NCBI RefSeq assembly: GCF_007744515.1
Contig: NZ_CP036268.1
Span: forward strand, 4,831,113 to 4,895,112
Direction of reading: 5' to 3'
Length of the DNA stretch: 64,000 nucleotides
From: Stratiformator vulcanicus
GTDB taxonomy: Bacteria > Planctomycetota > Planctomycetia > Planctomycetales > Planctomycetaceae
In this document: positions 27,643 through 35,544 of the stretch, in pieces
How positions within the stretch are numbered: position 1 is the stretch's first letter
Layout of the letters: each line of letters starts with the position of its first letter
Notes under the pieces: model-generated
What the model was told of the DNA's origin: nothing
The model's input: only the letters and a program-made list of their open reading frames with translations
The model's database searches: none
Translations under genes and position numbers: made by a program

Positions 27643-29178
27643 ATGCTGAGCCGCTGGCTGATCACCGCCGCCATTTGCCTATCCACCGCCCTGCCCGCGT
27701 CCGCAGAACTGAAGTTGCCGTCGATCTTCAGCGACAACATGGTCGTTCAAGGCGACGCTCCCATCCACGTGTGGGGCGAAGCCGAAGCAGGTGCCAATGT
27801 TTCCGTCGACCTCACGCTGAACTGGAAGTCTTCGAATACCGCTTCCAGCAGCACTCGGTCTCACTCCACAGTGGCGGGCGATGACGGCCACTGGAAGGTT
27901 GAGCTCAATCCGATCGAATTTGCGCCAGAGGACGCCACGGCGTCCGGCTCATTGACGGTCAAGTCGGGAAACGACTCCGCGACCTTCAACAATGTTTTGT
28001 TGGGCGACGTTTGGATTTGCTCCGGCCAGTCGAACATGGGTTGGCAGGTCCGAAATTCGAATAACGCCAAGGAAGAGATCGCGAACGCCGCCAATCCAAA
28101 CATCCGGCTCTTCACGGTTAAGAAAGTGACATCGCTCGAGCCGGTCGACGATGTCGAGGGCACCTGGGTCGAGTGTTCGCCCCAGACCGTGCCGACCTTC
28201 TCAGCAGTCGGCTACTTCTTCGGTCGCGAAATGCAGCAGCATCTGGATCGACCGATCGGGCTGATCAACACGTCATGGGGCGGCACACCGAGCGAAGCCT
28301 GGACGAGCAAGGAAATGATTGAGCAGGTCGAAGAATTCGATCCGCTCGTCGCGCGCTGGAACGAAATCGCCCGAAGAGCCGAAGCGGGCAATCCCCAGTT
28401 GTTCCGGGGCAAACCGCTCGACGGCAACAACCCGCACCGCCCGGCCAATATCTACAACGCCATGATTCACCCGCTGATCCCGTTCACGATCAAGGGCGCC
28501 ATTTGGTATCAGGGCGAGTCCAACGCCACGCGGGCTCACCAATATCGCACGATTTTCCCCGCGATGATTACAGATTGGCGGAAGAACTGGGGTCAGGGTG
28601 ATTTCCCGTTCATCCTTGTGCAGTTGGCGAATTGGAAGCAGCGAAGTGAGAACCCATACGAAAGTCCGTGGGCGGAACTTCGCGAAGCGCAGTCGGACAC
28701 CCTCGAGAAACTGCCGAACACCGGCATGGCGGTCACGATCGATATCGGCGAAGCCGACGACATTCACCCGCGGAACAAGCAGGATGTCGGCAAACGACTC
28801 GCACTCGCCGCTCGCAAAGTCGCCTACGGCGAAGACATCGTTCACAGCGGCCCGACGTTTAAAAGCTTCAAGGCTGAGGGGTCGCAGGCAAAGGTTCAAT
28901 TCGAGAACACCGGCTCCGGCTTGATGACCCAGGGAGACGAGTTGCTTCAATTCGAGGTCGCTGAAGGCGACGGACGATTCGTCTTCGCCGACGCGGAAAT
29001 CGTCGATTCGGAAACGGTCGTCGTCACTGCACCAAAGGACTCGAACATCGAGTCGATCGACGCGATCCGGTATGCCTGGGCAGAGAATCCTCAGGCGACG
29101 CTATATAACCGTGAAGGACTCCCGGCCGTGCCCTTCCGGACCGACGATCGCAAAGGGGCCACGTTCGGAAAAGAGTGA
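27643..29178 (+). CDS. sialate O-acetylesterase-like protein, copy 1
   Basis: 511 residues. A signal peptide (residues 1-21, MLSRWLITAAICLSTALPAS) exports the protein. The SASA/SGNH hydrolase core shows DVWICSGQSNMGW, with the nucleophile probably Ser130, then GLINTSWGGTPSEAW, IWYQGESNATRAHQYR and DDIHPRNKQDVGKRLALAA carrying the Asp/His pair. These enzymes remove O-acetyl groups from sialic acids or plant polysaccharides. GGAG precedes the ATG at suitable spacing. The next gene is a close paralogue; both end in the same ATLYNREGLPAVPFRTDDRKG block, evidence for tandem duplication. Confidence 0.93.
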   Translation: MLSRWLITAAICLSTALPASAELKLPSIFSDNMVVQGDAPIHVWGEAEAGANVSVDLTLNWKSSNTASSSTRSHSTVAGDDGHWKVELNPIEFAPEDATASGSLTVKSGNDSATFNNVLLGDVWICSGQSNMGWQVRNSNNAKEEIANAANPNIRLFTVKKVTSLEPVDDVEGTWVECSPQTVPTFSAVGYFFGREMQQHLDRPIGLINTSWGGTPSEAWTSKEMIEQVEEFDPLVARWNEIARRAEAGNPQLFRGKPLDGNNPHRPANIYNAMIHPLIPFTIKGAIWYQGESNATRAHQYRTIFPAMITDWRKNWGQGDFPFILVQLANWKQRSENPYESPWAELREAQSDTLEKLPNTGMAVTIDIGEADDIHPRNKQDVGKRLALAARKVAYGEDIVHSGPTFKSFKAEGSQAKVQFENTGSGLMTQGDELLQFEVAEGDGRFVFADAEIVDSETVVVTAPKDSNIESIDAIRYAWAENPQATLYNREGLPAVPFRTDDRKGATFGKE

Positions 29179-29187
29179 TCTGCTCCC

Positions 29188-29267
29188 ACAAGCCGCGCAC
29201 GAAGTAAGCGGATCGATCAAGCCCGACGGTCTGAACGCGCGATCCGCTTACTTCGTGCGCGGCTTGT
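29188..29267. repeat. perfect inverted repeat C between the esterase genes
   Basis: Two 27-bp arms, 29188-29214 and 29241-29267, are exact reverse complements separated by 26 nt. Each arm begins (right-hand reading) GATCCGCTTAC and ends GTGCGCGGCTTGT. The right arm is identical to the single half-site at 60776-60802. It starts 9 nt after the stop of esterase 1 and ends 28 nt before the start of esterase 2, with no T-tract, so it could attenuate or stabilise mRNA between the two genes. Confidence 0.95.
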
Positions 29268-29295
29268 TCTGTCTTACCCCTTGGAGACTGTCTCA

Positions 29296-30837
29296 ATGCA
29301 GAGATTTCGACTATTCGCATTCGGCATGGCTTGCCTCGCCGCATTGCCCGCTTCCGCCGAACTCAAGCTTCCGGCGATCTTCAGCGACAACATGGTGTTG
29401 CAGCGTGATGCCAACATCAACGTCTGGGGCACGGCTGAACCGGGCAGCGAAGTCACCGTTTCGGTGATTCCGCCGTCAAAGCCACTTCCGTTTGAAGGGA
29501 ATGAACGGGGAGCGGGCGATCAATGGGTCGCCAGTGGTAAAGTCACCGCCGATTCCGAAGGCCGATTCTCAGTCGAGATGCTGCCGAAAGAAGATATCCC
29601 GGCCACGTCCTGGGTGTTGGACGTTCGTGACTCTGCTGGCAACCACGTCAAATTCGAGAACGTCTTGTTCGGCGACGTGTGGGTCTGCTCCGGTCAATCG
29701 AATATGCAATGGTCGGTCGGCCAGGCGAAAGACGCGAAGCAGGAAATCTCAGACGCCAAATACCCCAAACTCCGATTGTTCCATGTCAAACGCACGACCT
29801 CGGGCGAGCCGCTCGACGATGTGACCGGAACATGGGAAGAATGTTCTCCCGAGTCGGTCCGCGGTTTCTCCGCGGTCGGCTACTACTTCGGTCGCCAGTT
29901 GCATCAGGACCTCGACCGACCGATCGGACTCATTCACACGTCATGGGGCGGCACTCCCAGCGAGGCGTGGACCAGCCCTAAAACTGTCGCGTCCGAACCG
30001 GAGTTCAATTCGGTTGTCAAATACTGGGACCAGTTGGTTGCGAAATATGAAGAGCAACTCGCCGCGGGAGGCAGCCCGAAGGCGCTCCGCAATCAAAGTC
30101 GGCCGTCGTATCTGTACAACGCGATGGTTCACCCGCTGATCCCGTTTTCGATCAAAGGTGTCATCTGGTATCAGGGCGAAGCAAACGCCCGGCGAGCCTA
30201 CAACTACCGCACGATCTTCCCGGCCATGATTTCGGATTGGCGGGAGAACTGGGGACAGGGCGACTTCCCGTTCCTGTTCGTGCAGCTTGCGAACTTCATG
30301 CAGCGGAAGGATGCGCCCAGCGAAAGCGCATGGGCCGAACTGCGAGAAGCTCAGACGATGACACTCGAAGAACTGCCGAATACCGGCATGGCCACGATCA
30401 TTGACATCGGTGAGGCCCGAGACATCCACCCGAAGAACAAGCAGGATGTCGGCAAGCGTCTGGCACTGGCAGCCCGAAAGATCGCCTACGGCGAAGACAT
30501 CGTCCACAGCGGCCCGACGTTCGAAAGTTTCGAGGCCGATGGAGCGACGGCCAAGATCAAATTTGAGAACACCGGCTCCGGACTGATGAAACACGGCGAC
30601 AAACTCAGCGGCTTCGCCGTCGCACAGGGCGACGGCCAATTCGTCTTCGCCGATGCGACCATCTTCGACTCGAACACCGTCAGGGTCGAAGCACCCGAAG
30701 GCTCCGGCGTCGAGTCGATCGATGCGATCCGCTATGCGTGGGCCGATAATCCGGCCGCGACGCTCTACAACCGTGAAGGCTTACCCGCAGTGCCGTTCCG
30801 CACAGATGACCGAAAGGGTGTGACCGAGGGGAAGTAA
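29296..30837 (+). CDS. sialate O-acetylesterase-like protein, copy 2
   Basis: 513 residues from the ATG at 29296, chosen because GGAG lies at 29283-29286 and a signal peptide follows directly (MQRFRLFAFGMACLAALPAS). An in-frame TTG at 29281 would overlap that ribosome binding site. Catalytic blocks mirror copy 1: DVWVCSGQSNMQW, GLIHTSWGGTPSEAW, IWYQGEANARRAYNYR and ARDIHPKNKQDVGKRLALAA. The region after the signal differs most (a longer VSVIPPSKPLPFEGN insertion), so substrate preference may have diverged. A strong terminator follows 37 nt after the stop. Confidence 0.93.
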   Translation: MQRFRLFAFGMACLAALPASAELKLPAIFSDNMVLQRDANINVWGTAEPGSEVTVSVIPPSKPLPFEGNERGAGDQWVASGKVTADSEGRFSVEMLPKEDIPATSWVLDVRDSAGNHVKFENVLFGDVWVCSGQSNMQWSVGQAKDAKQEISDAKYPKLRLFHVKRTTSGEPLDDVTGTWEECSPESVRGFSAVGYYFGRQLHQDLDRPIGLIHTSWGGTPSEAWTSPKTVASEPEFNSVVKYWDQLVAKYEEQLAAGGSPKALRNQSRPSYLYNAMVHPLIPFSIKGVIWYQGEANARRAYNYRTIFPAMISDWRENWGQGDFPFLFVQLANFMQRKDAPSESAWAELREAQTMTLEELPNTGMATIIDIGEARDIHPKNKQDVGKRLALAARKIAYGEDIVHSGPTFESFEADGATAKIKFENTGSGLMKHGDKLSGFAVAQGDGQFVFADATIFDSNTVRVEAPEGSGVESIDAIRYAWADNPAATLYNREGLPAVPFRTDDRKGVTEGK

Positions 30838-30873
30838 ATTGACCGTTCGGCAGGGCGGATCTACTCGTGCGGG

Positions 30874-30908
30874 AAACCGCGTGCCTCGGGAGGCACGCGG
30901 TTTTTTTT
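30874..30908 (+). terminator. strong Rho-independent terminator after the esterase pair
   Basis: A perfect 13-bp stem (30874-30886 with 30891-30903) closes the loop CGGG and runs into eight T (30901-30908). Its core, CCGC-GTGC-CTCGGGAG-GCAC-GCGG, looks like a fourth member of the repeat-B hairpin family with a T-tract added. Confidence 0.95.
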
Positions 30909-30924
30909 GCCGTTATGTGAAACT

Positions 30925-30949
30925 CGCTCCTTGGCGGTCGCGGCTAAAC
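30925..30949 (-). repeat. 25-bp dispersed repeat A, copy 2
   Basis: On the minus strand it reads GTTTAGCCGCGACCGC then CAAGGAGCG, differing from copy 1 at two positions. It stands about 17 nt from the terminator hairpin, in the same A-then-hairpin order as copy 1 when read on the minus strand. Confidence 0.75.
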
Positions 30950-30954
30950 ATTTG

Positions 30955-31020
30955 CCTCTCACCTCTCACCTCTCACCTCTCACCTCTCACCTCTCACCTC
31001 TCACCTCTCACCTCTCACCT
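30955..31020 (+). repeat. heptamer tandem repeat (CCTCTCA)9
   Basis: Nine perfect CCTCTCA units plus CCT (66 nt) lie between repeat A and the ABC exporter gene. The perfection of the array suggests recent expansion and possible length variation between isolates. Confidence 0.97.
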
Positions 31021-31100
31021 ATTTGAATTCGTCTGGACCCGATGACCGGGAAATTCTCTAATCCGCCCCCTAACTCAAAAATTGACTCGGGTGGCGCGAC

Positions 31101-33353
31101 ATGGCGAAGCGAGAAGTGCCGATTGCGGGAACTTTCTCCCGCGTTTGGCCTTACATCTGGCGATACCGCAAAGCGGCGATTCTTTCGCTGTTTGTCGCCG
31201 TACTCGTATCGTTCTTCTGGGGGCTCAATCTCTCACTGACCTTCCCGGTCGTGAAAGTCCTGCTCGAAGGCGACAGCCCCGATCAGTATGTCCACGGAAA
31301 GATCGAGCGAGCCGAACTCGATCGCACACAGGCGACGGCAAGACTCACGCTGATCGAATCGCAATTATCGGAGTTCGGTACCGATCTTACTGCGGAGCAG
31401 AACGACGAACGTGTCGACCTGCTGCTCGACCAGTCGAAGCAGCAGCGGAGACTCTCGGCGGCCGGTCAAACGCTCCTGATCATGAATTGGGTCGACGCAT
31501 ACGTGCTGCCGCTGCTACCGGCAGACCAGTTTGACCTGCTGGCGGTCATCTTTCTGACACTATTTATCACAACGGTCATCAAGGGCATTTGTGTCTTCAT
31601 CCAGGACGTGCTCGTCGGCACCGTGATCGAACGCACGATCATGGATCTGCGGAAGGAGATGTTCCGCAAGACGCTTGCGCTCGACTATCAGACGGTCGCG
31701 ATGCGCGGTACGCCGGAGCTGATGTCCCGCTTCACCAACGACATGGGGCAGCTCTCATACGGCCTGCAAATCATCGGCGGGCGGGTCGTCCGCGAACCGC
31801 TCAAAGCGATGGCCTGCATCGTCGGGGCGATGTGCGTCAGTTGGCGATTAACGCTGCTGTCCATGATCGTCGCTCCGCTCGCCGGATTCATCCTCTACAG
31901 CATCGGCAAACGCCTCAAGAAGGCGAGCCACCGCGTCATGGAAAGCATGTCGCAAATCTACAAGACGCTCGAAGAAACCTTCGACTCGATGAAGGTCGTG
32001 ATCGCCTTCAACGGTGCCCCATCGCATCGGCGGCGGTTTCACCATCAAAACAAATCGTATTATCGCAAGGCTCTGAAGATTGTTTCGATCGAGGCGATGA
32101 CCAGCCCCACGACCGAAGCACTCGGTTTTCTAGCCGCCTTCGGGGCACTCCTGCCGGGAGCTTACCTGGTGCTCCGCGGCGTCGATTCCATCTGGGGAAT
32201 TAAGCTCGCCTCGAACCGACTCGATATTGCCGAGCTATCGCTGCTGTATGGTTTTCTGGCCGGCACACTCGATCCACTTCGAAAACTGTCGTCGATCTAC
32301 AACAAACTAAAACGCTCGACCGCAGCCGCCGATCGCATCTTCGGCCTGATGGATAGCGATTCGCTGCTGCATGAGCCGACGGAACCGAAGCGGCTTCCGC
32401 GACTCGCTCGACAAATCGAATTTAAAGAAGTCGAGTTTCACTACGCCGTCGATAGCGAAACTGTCCCGCCAAGCCATCGTCGACCTGTGCTTGACGGTAT
32501 TGATCTGACGGTGAAAGCCGGCGAAGTCGTCGCGGTCGTTGGCGGCAACGGTTCCGGGAAGTCGACGCTGTTGAATCTCTTACCGCGATTCTTCGATCCA
32601 ACGCACGGAAATGTTTCGATCGACGGCATCGACCTGCGTGATGTCCGGCTGCGGGAGCTCCGTGATCAGATCGCGATGGTCACCCAGGAGACGCACCTAT
32701 TCGACGCCACGATTGAGGAAAACATTCGCTACGGTCGCCCCGGCGCAACTGAGGCCGAAGTTCATGAAGCAGCGCGCCGCGCCCACGTGACCGATTTTCT
32801 GTCGAACTTAGCCGAAGGCATTAAGACCCCGGTTGGCGAAAAAGGCCGCAAACTCTCCGGCGGACAGCGTCAGCGGATCGCACTGGCTCGCGCCATTCTA
32901 CGTGATCCGGCAATCCTGATTCTTGATGAAGCCACCAGCGCGGTTGATGCGAACAGCGAAAAATTAATTCAGGAAGCGATCGGCGATTTCGCCACGGGCC
33001 GAACGGTGTTTCTCATTACGCACTCAGTGTCGAAGACACTTCTGCAATTCGTTACGAAGGTCGCCGTCATGCAACACGGACGTTTAATCGGCTACGGTTC
33101 ACACCATCAACTGCTCGAGACCTGCCCCGCCTATCGCAAGTCGATGAAGACGCAAGGCGAGGAACGCGCCGGAAACTTCGAAGACGCGGAAGCAACGGAA
33201 GCCCCGCACGCTGAGGCCTCGGCCTTCGACCCTGAAGAAATTGACAGTCCGATCGAAGAAACGCCGGTCAGCAGTGAGCCGCCACACTCGCCTCCGATGC
33301 CGAAAATCCTGAGCTTCGATGTCGCGCGTCGCGTAACCGGCACCGACTCGTAA
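31101..33353 (+). CDS. MsbA-like ABC exporter (fused permease-ATPase)
   Basis: 750 residues, longer than the usual 580-600. The membrane domain occupies about 1-400; between helix 1 (about 26-47) and helix 2 (about 146-165) lies an unusual loop of some 90 residues, predicted coiled coil (LTLIESQLSEFGTDLTAEQN). The ATPase domain has Walker A GGNGSGKSTLLNL (about 480), signature LSGGQRQRIALARAIL and Walker B ILILDEATSAVD. An acidic tail of about 60 residues (EATEAPHAEASAFDPEEID) ends the protein. Lipid or lipopolysaccharide flipping is the typical role. The ATG at 31101 has no good ribosome binding site. Confidence 0.93.
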   Translation: MAKREVPIAGTFSRVWPYIWRYRKAAILSLFVAVLVSFFWGLNLSLTFPVVKVLLEGDSPDQYVHGKIERAELDRTQATARLTLIESQLSEFGTDLTAEQNDERVDLLLDQSKQQRRLSAAGQTLLIMNWVDAYVLPLLPADQFDLLAVIFLTLFITTVIKGICVFIQDVLVGTVIERTIMDLRKEMFRKTLALDYQTVAMRGTPELMSRFTNDMGQLSYGLQIIGGRVVREPLKAMACIVGAMCVSWRLTLLSMIVAPLAGFILYSIGKRLKKASHRVMESMSQIYKTLEETFDSMKVVIAFNGAPSHRRRFHHQNKSYYRKALKIVSIEAMTSPTTEALGFLAAFGALLPGAYLVLRGVDSIWGIKLASNRLDIAELSLLYGFLAGTLDPLRKLSSIYNKLKRSTAAADRIFGLMDSDSLLHEPTEPKRLPRLARQIEFKEVEFHYAVDSETVPPSHRRPVLDGIDLTVKAGEVVAVVGGNGSGKSTLLNLLPRFFDPTHGNVSIDGIDLRDVRLRELRDQIAMVTQETHLFDATIEENIRYGRPGATEAEVHEAARRAHVTDFLSNLAEGIKTPVGEKGRKLSGGQRQRIALARAILRDPAILILDEATSAVDANSEKLIQEAIGDFATGRTVFLITHSVSKTLLQFVTKVAVMQHGRLIGYGSHHQLLETCPAYRKSMKTQGEERAGNFEDAEATEAPHAEASAFDPEEIDSPIEETPVSSEPPHSPPMPKILSFDVARRVTGTDS

Positions 33354-33424
33354 CTGTGCCGGGCGGTTTTTTGCCGCAATCAAGGCTCGCTTCGCGTCGG
33401 TGATCGCTTAGACTTGGCAAATGG

Positions 33425-33449
33425 TTGATGTCCCTTTCGGGCACATCAA
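33425..33449. other. small hairpin in the ABC exporter/Uma2 gap
   Basis: TTGATGT (33425-33431) pairs with ACATCAA (33443-33449); inside, CCC pairs with GGG around TTTC. A second hairpin, TTCGTCGC with GCGACGAA (33506-33513 and 33525-33532), lies 15 nt before the Uma2 start. Neither has a T-tract; they may be mRNA structure or repeat remnants. Confidence 0.5.
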
Positions 33450-33547
33450 ACCGATTGCCTCGTCGCCGTGCGATTTGACCGGGCTGCCGCTGCGCTCCGT
33501 TCATATTCGTCGCGACATGTTCCTGCGACGAAATTCCTGGTGAAACC

Positions 33548-34228
33548 GTGCCGACACTCTCTGCCCCGCCTGCGCCGTGGACTGCCGCCGACCTGCTCGA
33601 ACGGTTCGGCCCGATCCCGCTCTATCGTATCGTCACCGACCCACCCCCCGGAGAAGCCACCGAGGAGGATGCAAAACGTTTCACTGACGGAGCTGGCGAC
33701 CCTTGCGAACTTGTCGATGGTAACCTAATCAGAAAGTGCGACATGGGCTGGGAAGAGTCGTATTTGGAGATGGAAATCGGAAGGCTGTTGTCAAATTTTG
33801 TCCGTGAAAATCAGCTTGGCATTGTTCTCAGTCCGAAGGGGGCATATCGGCTCTTTGCCGGTCGTATACGGATGCCGGATGCATCCTTTATTGCATGGGA
33901 TAAATTTCCGGATCGGAAGCCGCCGATCGGCCGACGTGTTTTCGCGCTCGATGTTCCGCCTGATTTGGCTGTCGAAGTGATCAGTCCGGGAAACACAAAC
34001 GCCGAAATGGACGAAAAACTCGTCGAATACTTCGGCTACGGTGTCAGGCTCGTTTGGTATTTCTACCCGGCAGAGAAACGGGTTCGGGCATTTACAGCGA
34101 TTGAGGTTTTCAAGGACTACCGAGAAGGCGAAGAACTGACGGGCGGAGACGTTCTTCCCGGTTTCTCACTATCGGTAAAGCAGTTCTTTGAAGACCCGTT
34201 TCCGCCGGATGAACACAGCGCGCCGTGA
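33548..34228 (+). CDS. Uma2 family protein (DUF820), coupled to an APC permease
   Basis: 226 residues from a GTG start. The Uma2 core is present: PCELVDGNLIRK, RIRMPDASFIAWDK, DLAVEVISPGNTNAEMDEKL and EYFGYGVRLVWYFYP, then GGDVLPGFSLSVKQFF. The N-terminal region before the core (about 1-50) is longer and more Pro-rich than in the 52-54 kb copies. Its TGA stop overlaps the GTG start of the amino acid permease gene by 4 nt (GTGA), so the two are translationally coupled, an uncommon pairing. Confidence 0.87.
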   Translation: MPTLSAPPAPWTAADLLERFGPIPLYRIVTDPPPGEATEEDAKRFTDGAGDPCELVDGNLIRKCDMGWEESYLEMEIGRLLSNFVRENQLGIVLSPKGAYRLFAGRIRMPDASFIAWDKFPDRKPPIGRRVFALDVPPDLAVEVISPGNTNAEMDEKLVEYFGYGVRLVWYFYPAEKRVRAFTAIEVFKDYREGEELTGGDVLPGFSLSVKQFFEDPFPPDEHSAP

Positions 34229-35520
34229 CCGAGCCGCTTCAGACGCTCCGCCGCGAGTTAGGAGTCGGGCATGCGACGCTGCTCGGCCTCGGGTCGATTC
34301 TCGGCACCGGGATTTTCGTCAGCATTGCACTTGCCGCGGAAGCAGCCGGCGTCTGGACGCTGCCCGCGATTCTCCTGGCCGGATTGCTCGCACTTTGCAA
34401 CGCGTTAAGCAGCGCTCAACTCGCCGCCGCGCATCCGGTGAGCGGGGGCACCTATGAATACGGATATCGGCTGATTTCTCCGTCCGCCGGATTTGCGGCG
34501 GGGTGGCTGTTTCTGTGCGCGAAATCGGCTTCAGCGGCGACGGCGGCACTCGGGTTCGCGTCGTACCTCATCGCCATCACCGTCCCTTCGACAGCATCCC
34601 CCGAGTTAAACATCGGCATCGCGATCGGCGTCACGATTGCCCTGACGATCCTCGTCGCCCGTGGCATTCGACGATCTGCTCAGGTGAATGCGATCATTGT
34701 CGGCCTGACCATTTTCGCCCTGCTTATCTATGTATTCAGCTTCTTACCCGACGCCCTGACCGGATCGCCGCCGGAAAATATTGACGACCCCTCCTCCAAG
34801 TTTCCCGGCTTGCAAACGTTCTTATTTACCACCGGATTCTTGTTCGTCGCCTATACCGGCTACGGCCGCATTGCGACGCTCGGCGAAGAAGTGCGGGAGC
34901 CGCGAAAAACGATTCCGAAAGCGATTCTCACGACACTCGCTGTCTCAGCCGCGCTCTATGGAGGGGTCACCTTTGTCGGCCTGCGTATCGGCCTCCCGGT
35001 CGGAGACCTTCATTCTGCGTCGTTGACACTGTCGGCTGAGGGTGCCGGCTCTCCCGTTGTCGCCAAGATCGTTGCCGTTGGCGCGATGACCTCAATGCTG
35101 GGCGTACTTCTAAACTTAATTCTTGGCTTGTCACGCGTCATCTTGGCGATGGGACGTCGGACTGATCTGCCTCCCGTATTTGGCTCAGTCAGCTCGACTG
35201 ATCGGAGTCCCGTGGCCGCGACCTTTGCCGTCGGCATCATCATCGCCGCGATTTCTCTCGTGGGTGATGTAAAAACAACGTGGTCATTCAGTGCGGTCAC
35301 AGTGCTGCTTTACTATGCGACGACCAATATCGCCGCCCTAAGACTTGCCGCTGACGATCGGCTGTACCATCCGATTTTCCCGGCGATTGGGCTGATTGGT
35401 TGCCTCACTCTGGCCTTTGCCGTGCCCCCGTCCATCTGGGTGATCGCGATCGCCGTTCTTGCAGTCGGCTTCATCTTGCGAACGATCTGCAATCGACTCC
35501 ATACACCGGATGACAAGTAG
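34225..35520 (+). CDS. APC family amino acid permease
   Basis: 431 residues from a GTG start coupled to the preceding stop. About twelve hydrophobic segments. The APC signature in helix 1 is clear: GHATLLGLGSILGTGIFVSI, with the unwound Gly-rich region that binds the substrate backbone. SAAHPVSGGTYEYGYRLISP follows. FLFVAYTGYGRIATLGEEVR with PRKTIPKAI matches the helix 6 / loop 7 region of cationic amino acid transporter-like members. Substrate not determinable. Transcription probably starts upstream of the Uma2 gene. Confidence 0.9.
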   Translation: MTEPLQTLRRELGVGHATLLGLGSILGTGIFVSIALAAEAAGVWTLPAILLAGLLALCNALSSAQLAAAHPVSGGTYEYGYRLISPSAGFAAGWLFLCAKSASAATAALGFASYLIAITVPSTASPELNIGIAIGVTIALTILVARGIRRSAQVNAIIVGLTIFALLIYVFSFLPDALTGSPPENIDDPSSKFPGLQTFLFTTGFLFVAYTGYGRIATLGEEVREPRKTIPKAILTTLAVSAALYGGVTFVGLRIGLPVGDLHSASLTLSAEGAGSPVVAKIVAVGAMTSMLGVLLNLILGLSRVILAMGRRTDLPPVFGSVSSTDRSPVAATFAVGIIIAAISLVGDVKTTWSFSAVTVLLYYATTNIAALRLAADDRLYHPIFPAIGLIGCLTLAFAVPPSIWVIAIAVLAVGFILRTICNRLHTPDDK

Positions 35521-35544
35521 CTGTCCTGCGGTAATTTGAATTCG

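Noticed and set aside
30955-31020. Heptamer array as a coding repeat
   Set aside because: An open frame runs through it, but translates to a monotonous Leu/Ser/Pro/Thr/His repeat with no start context and stops before the ABC gene.
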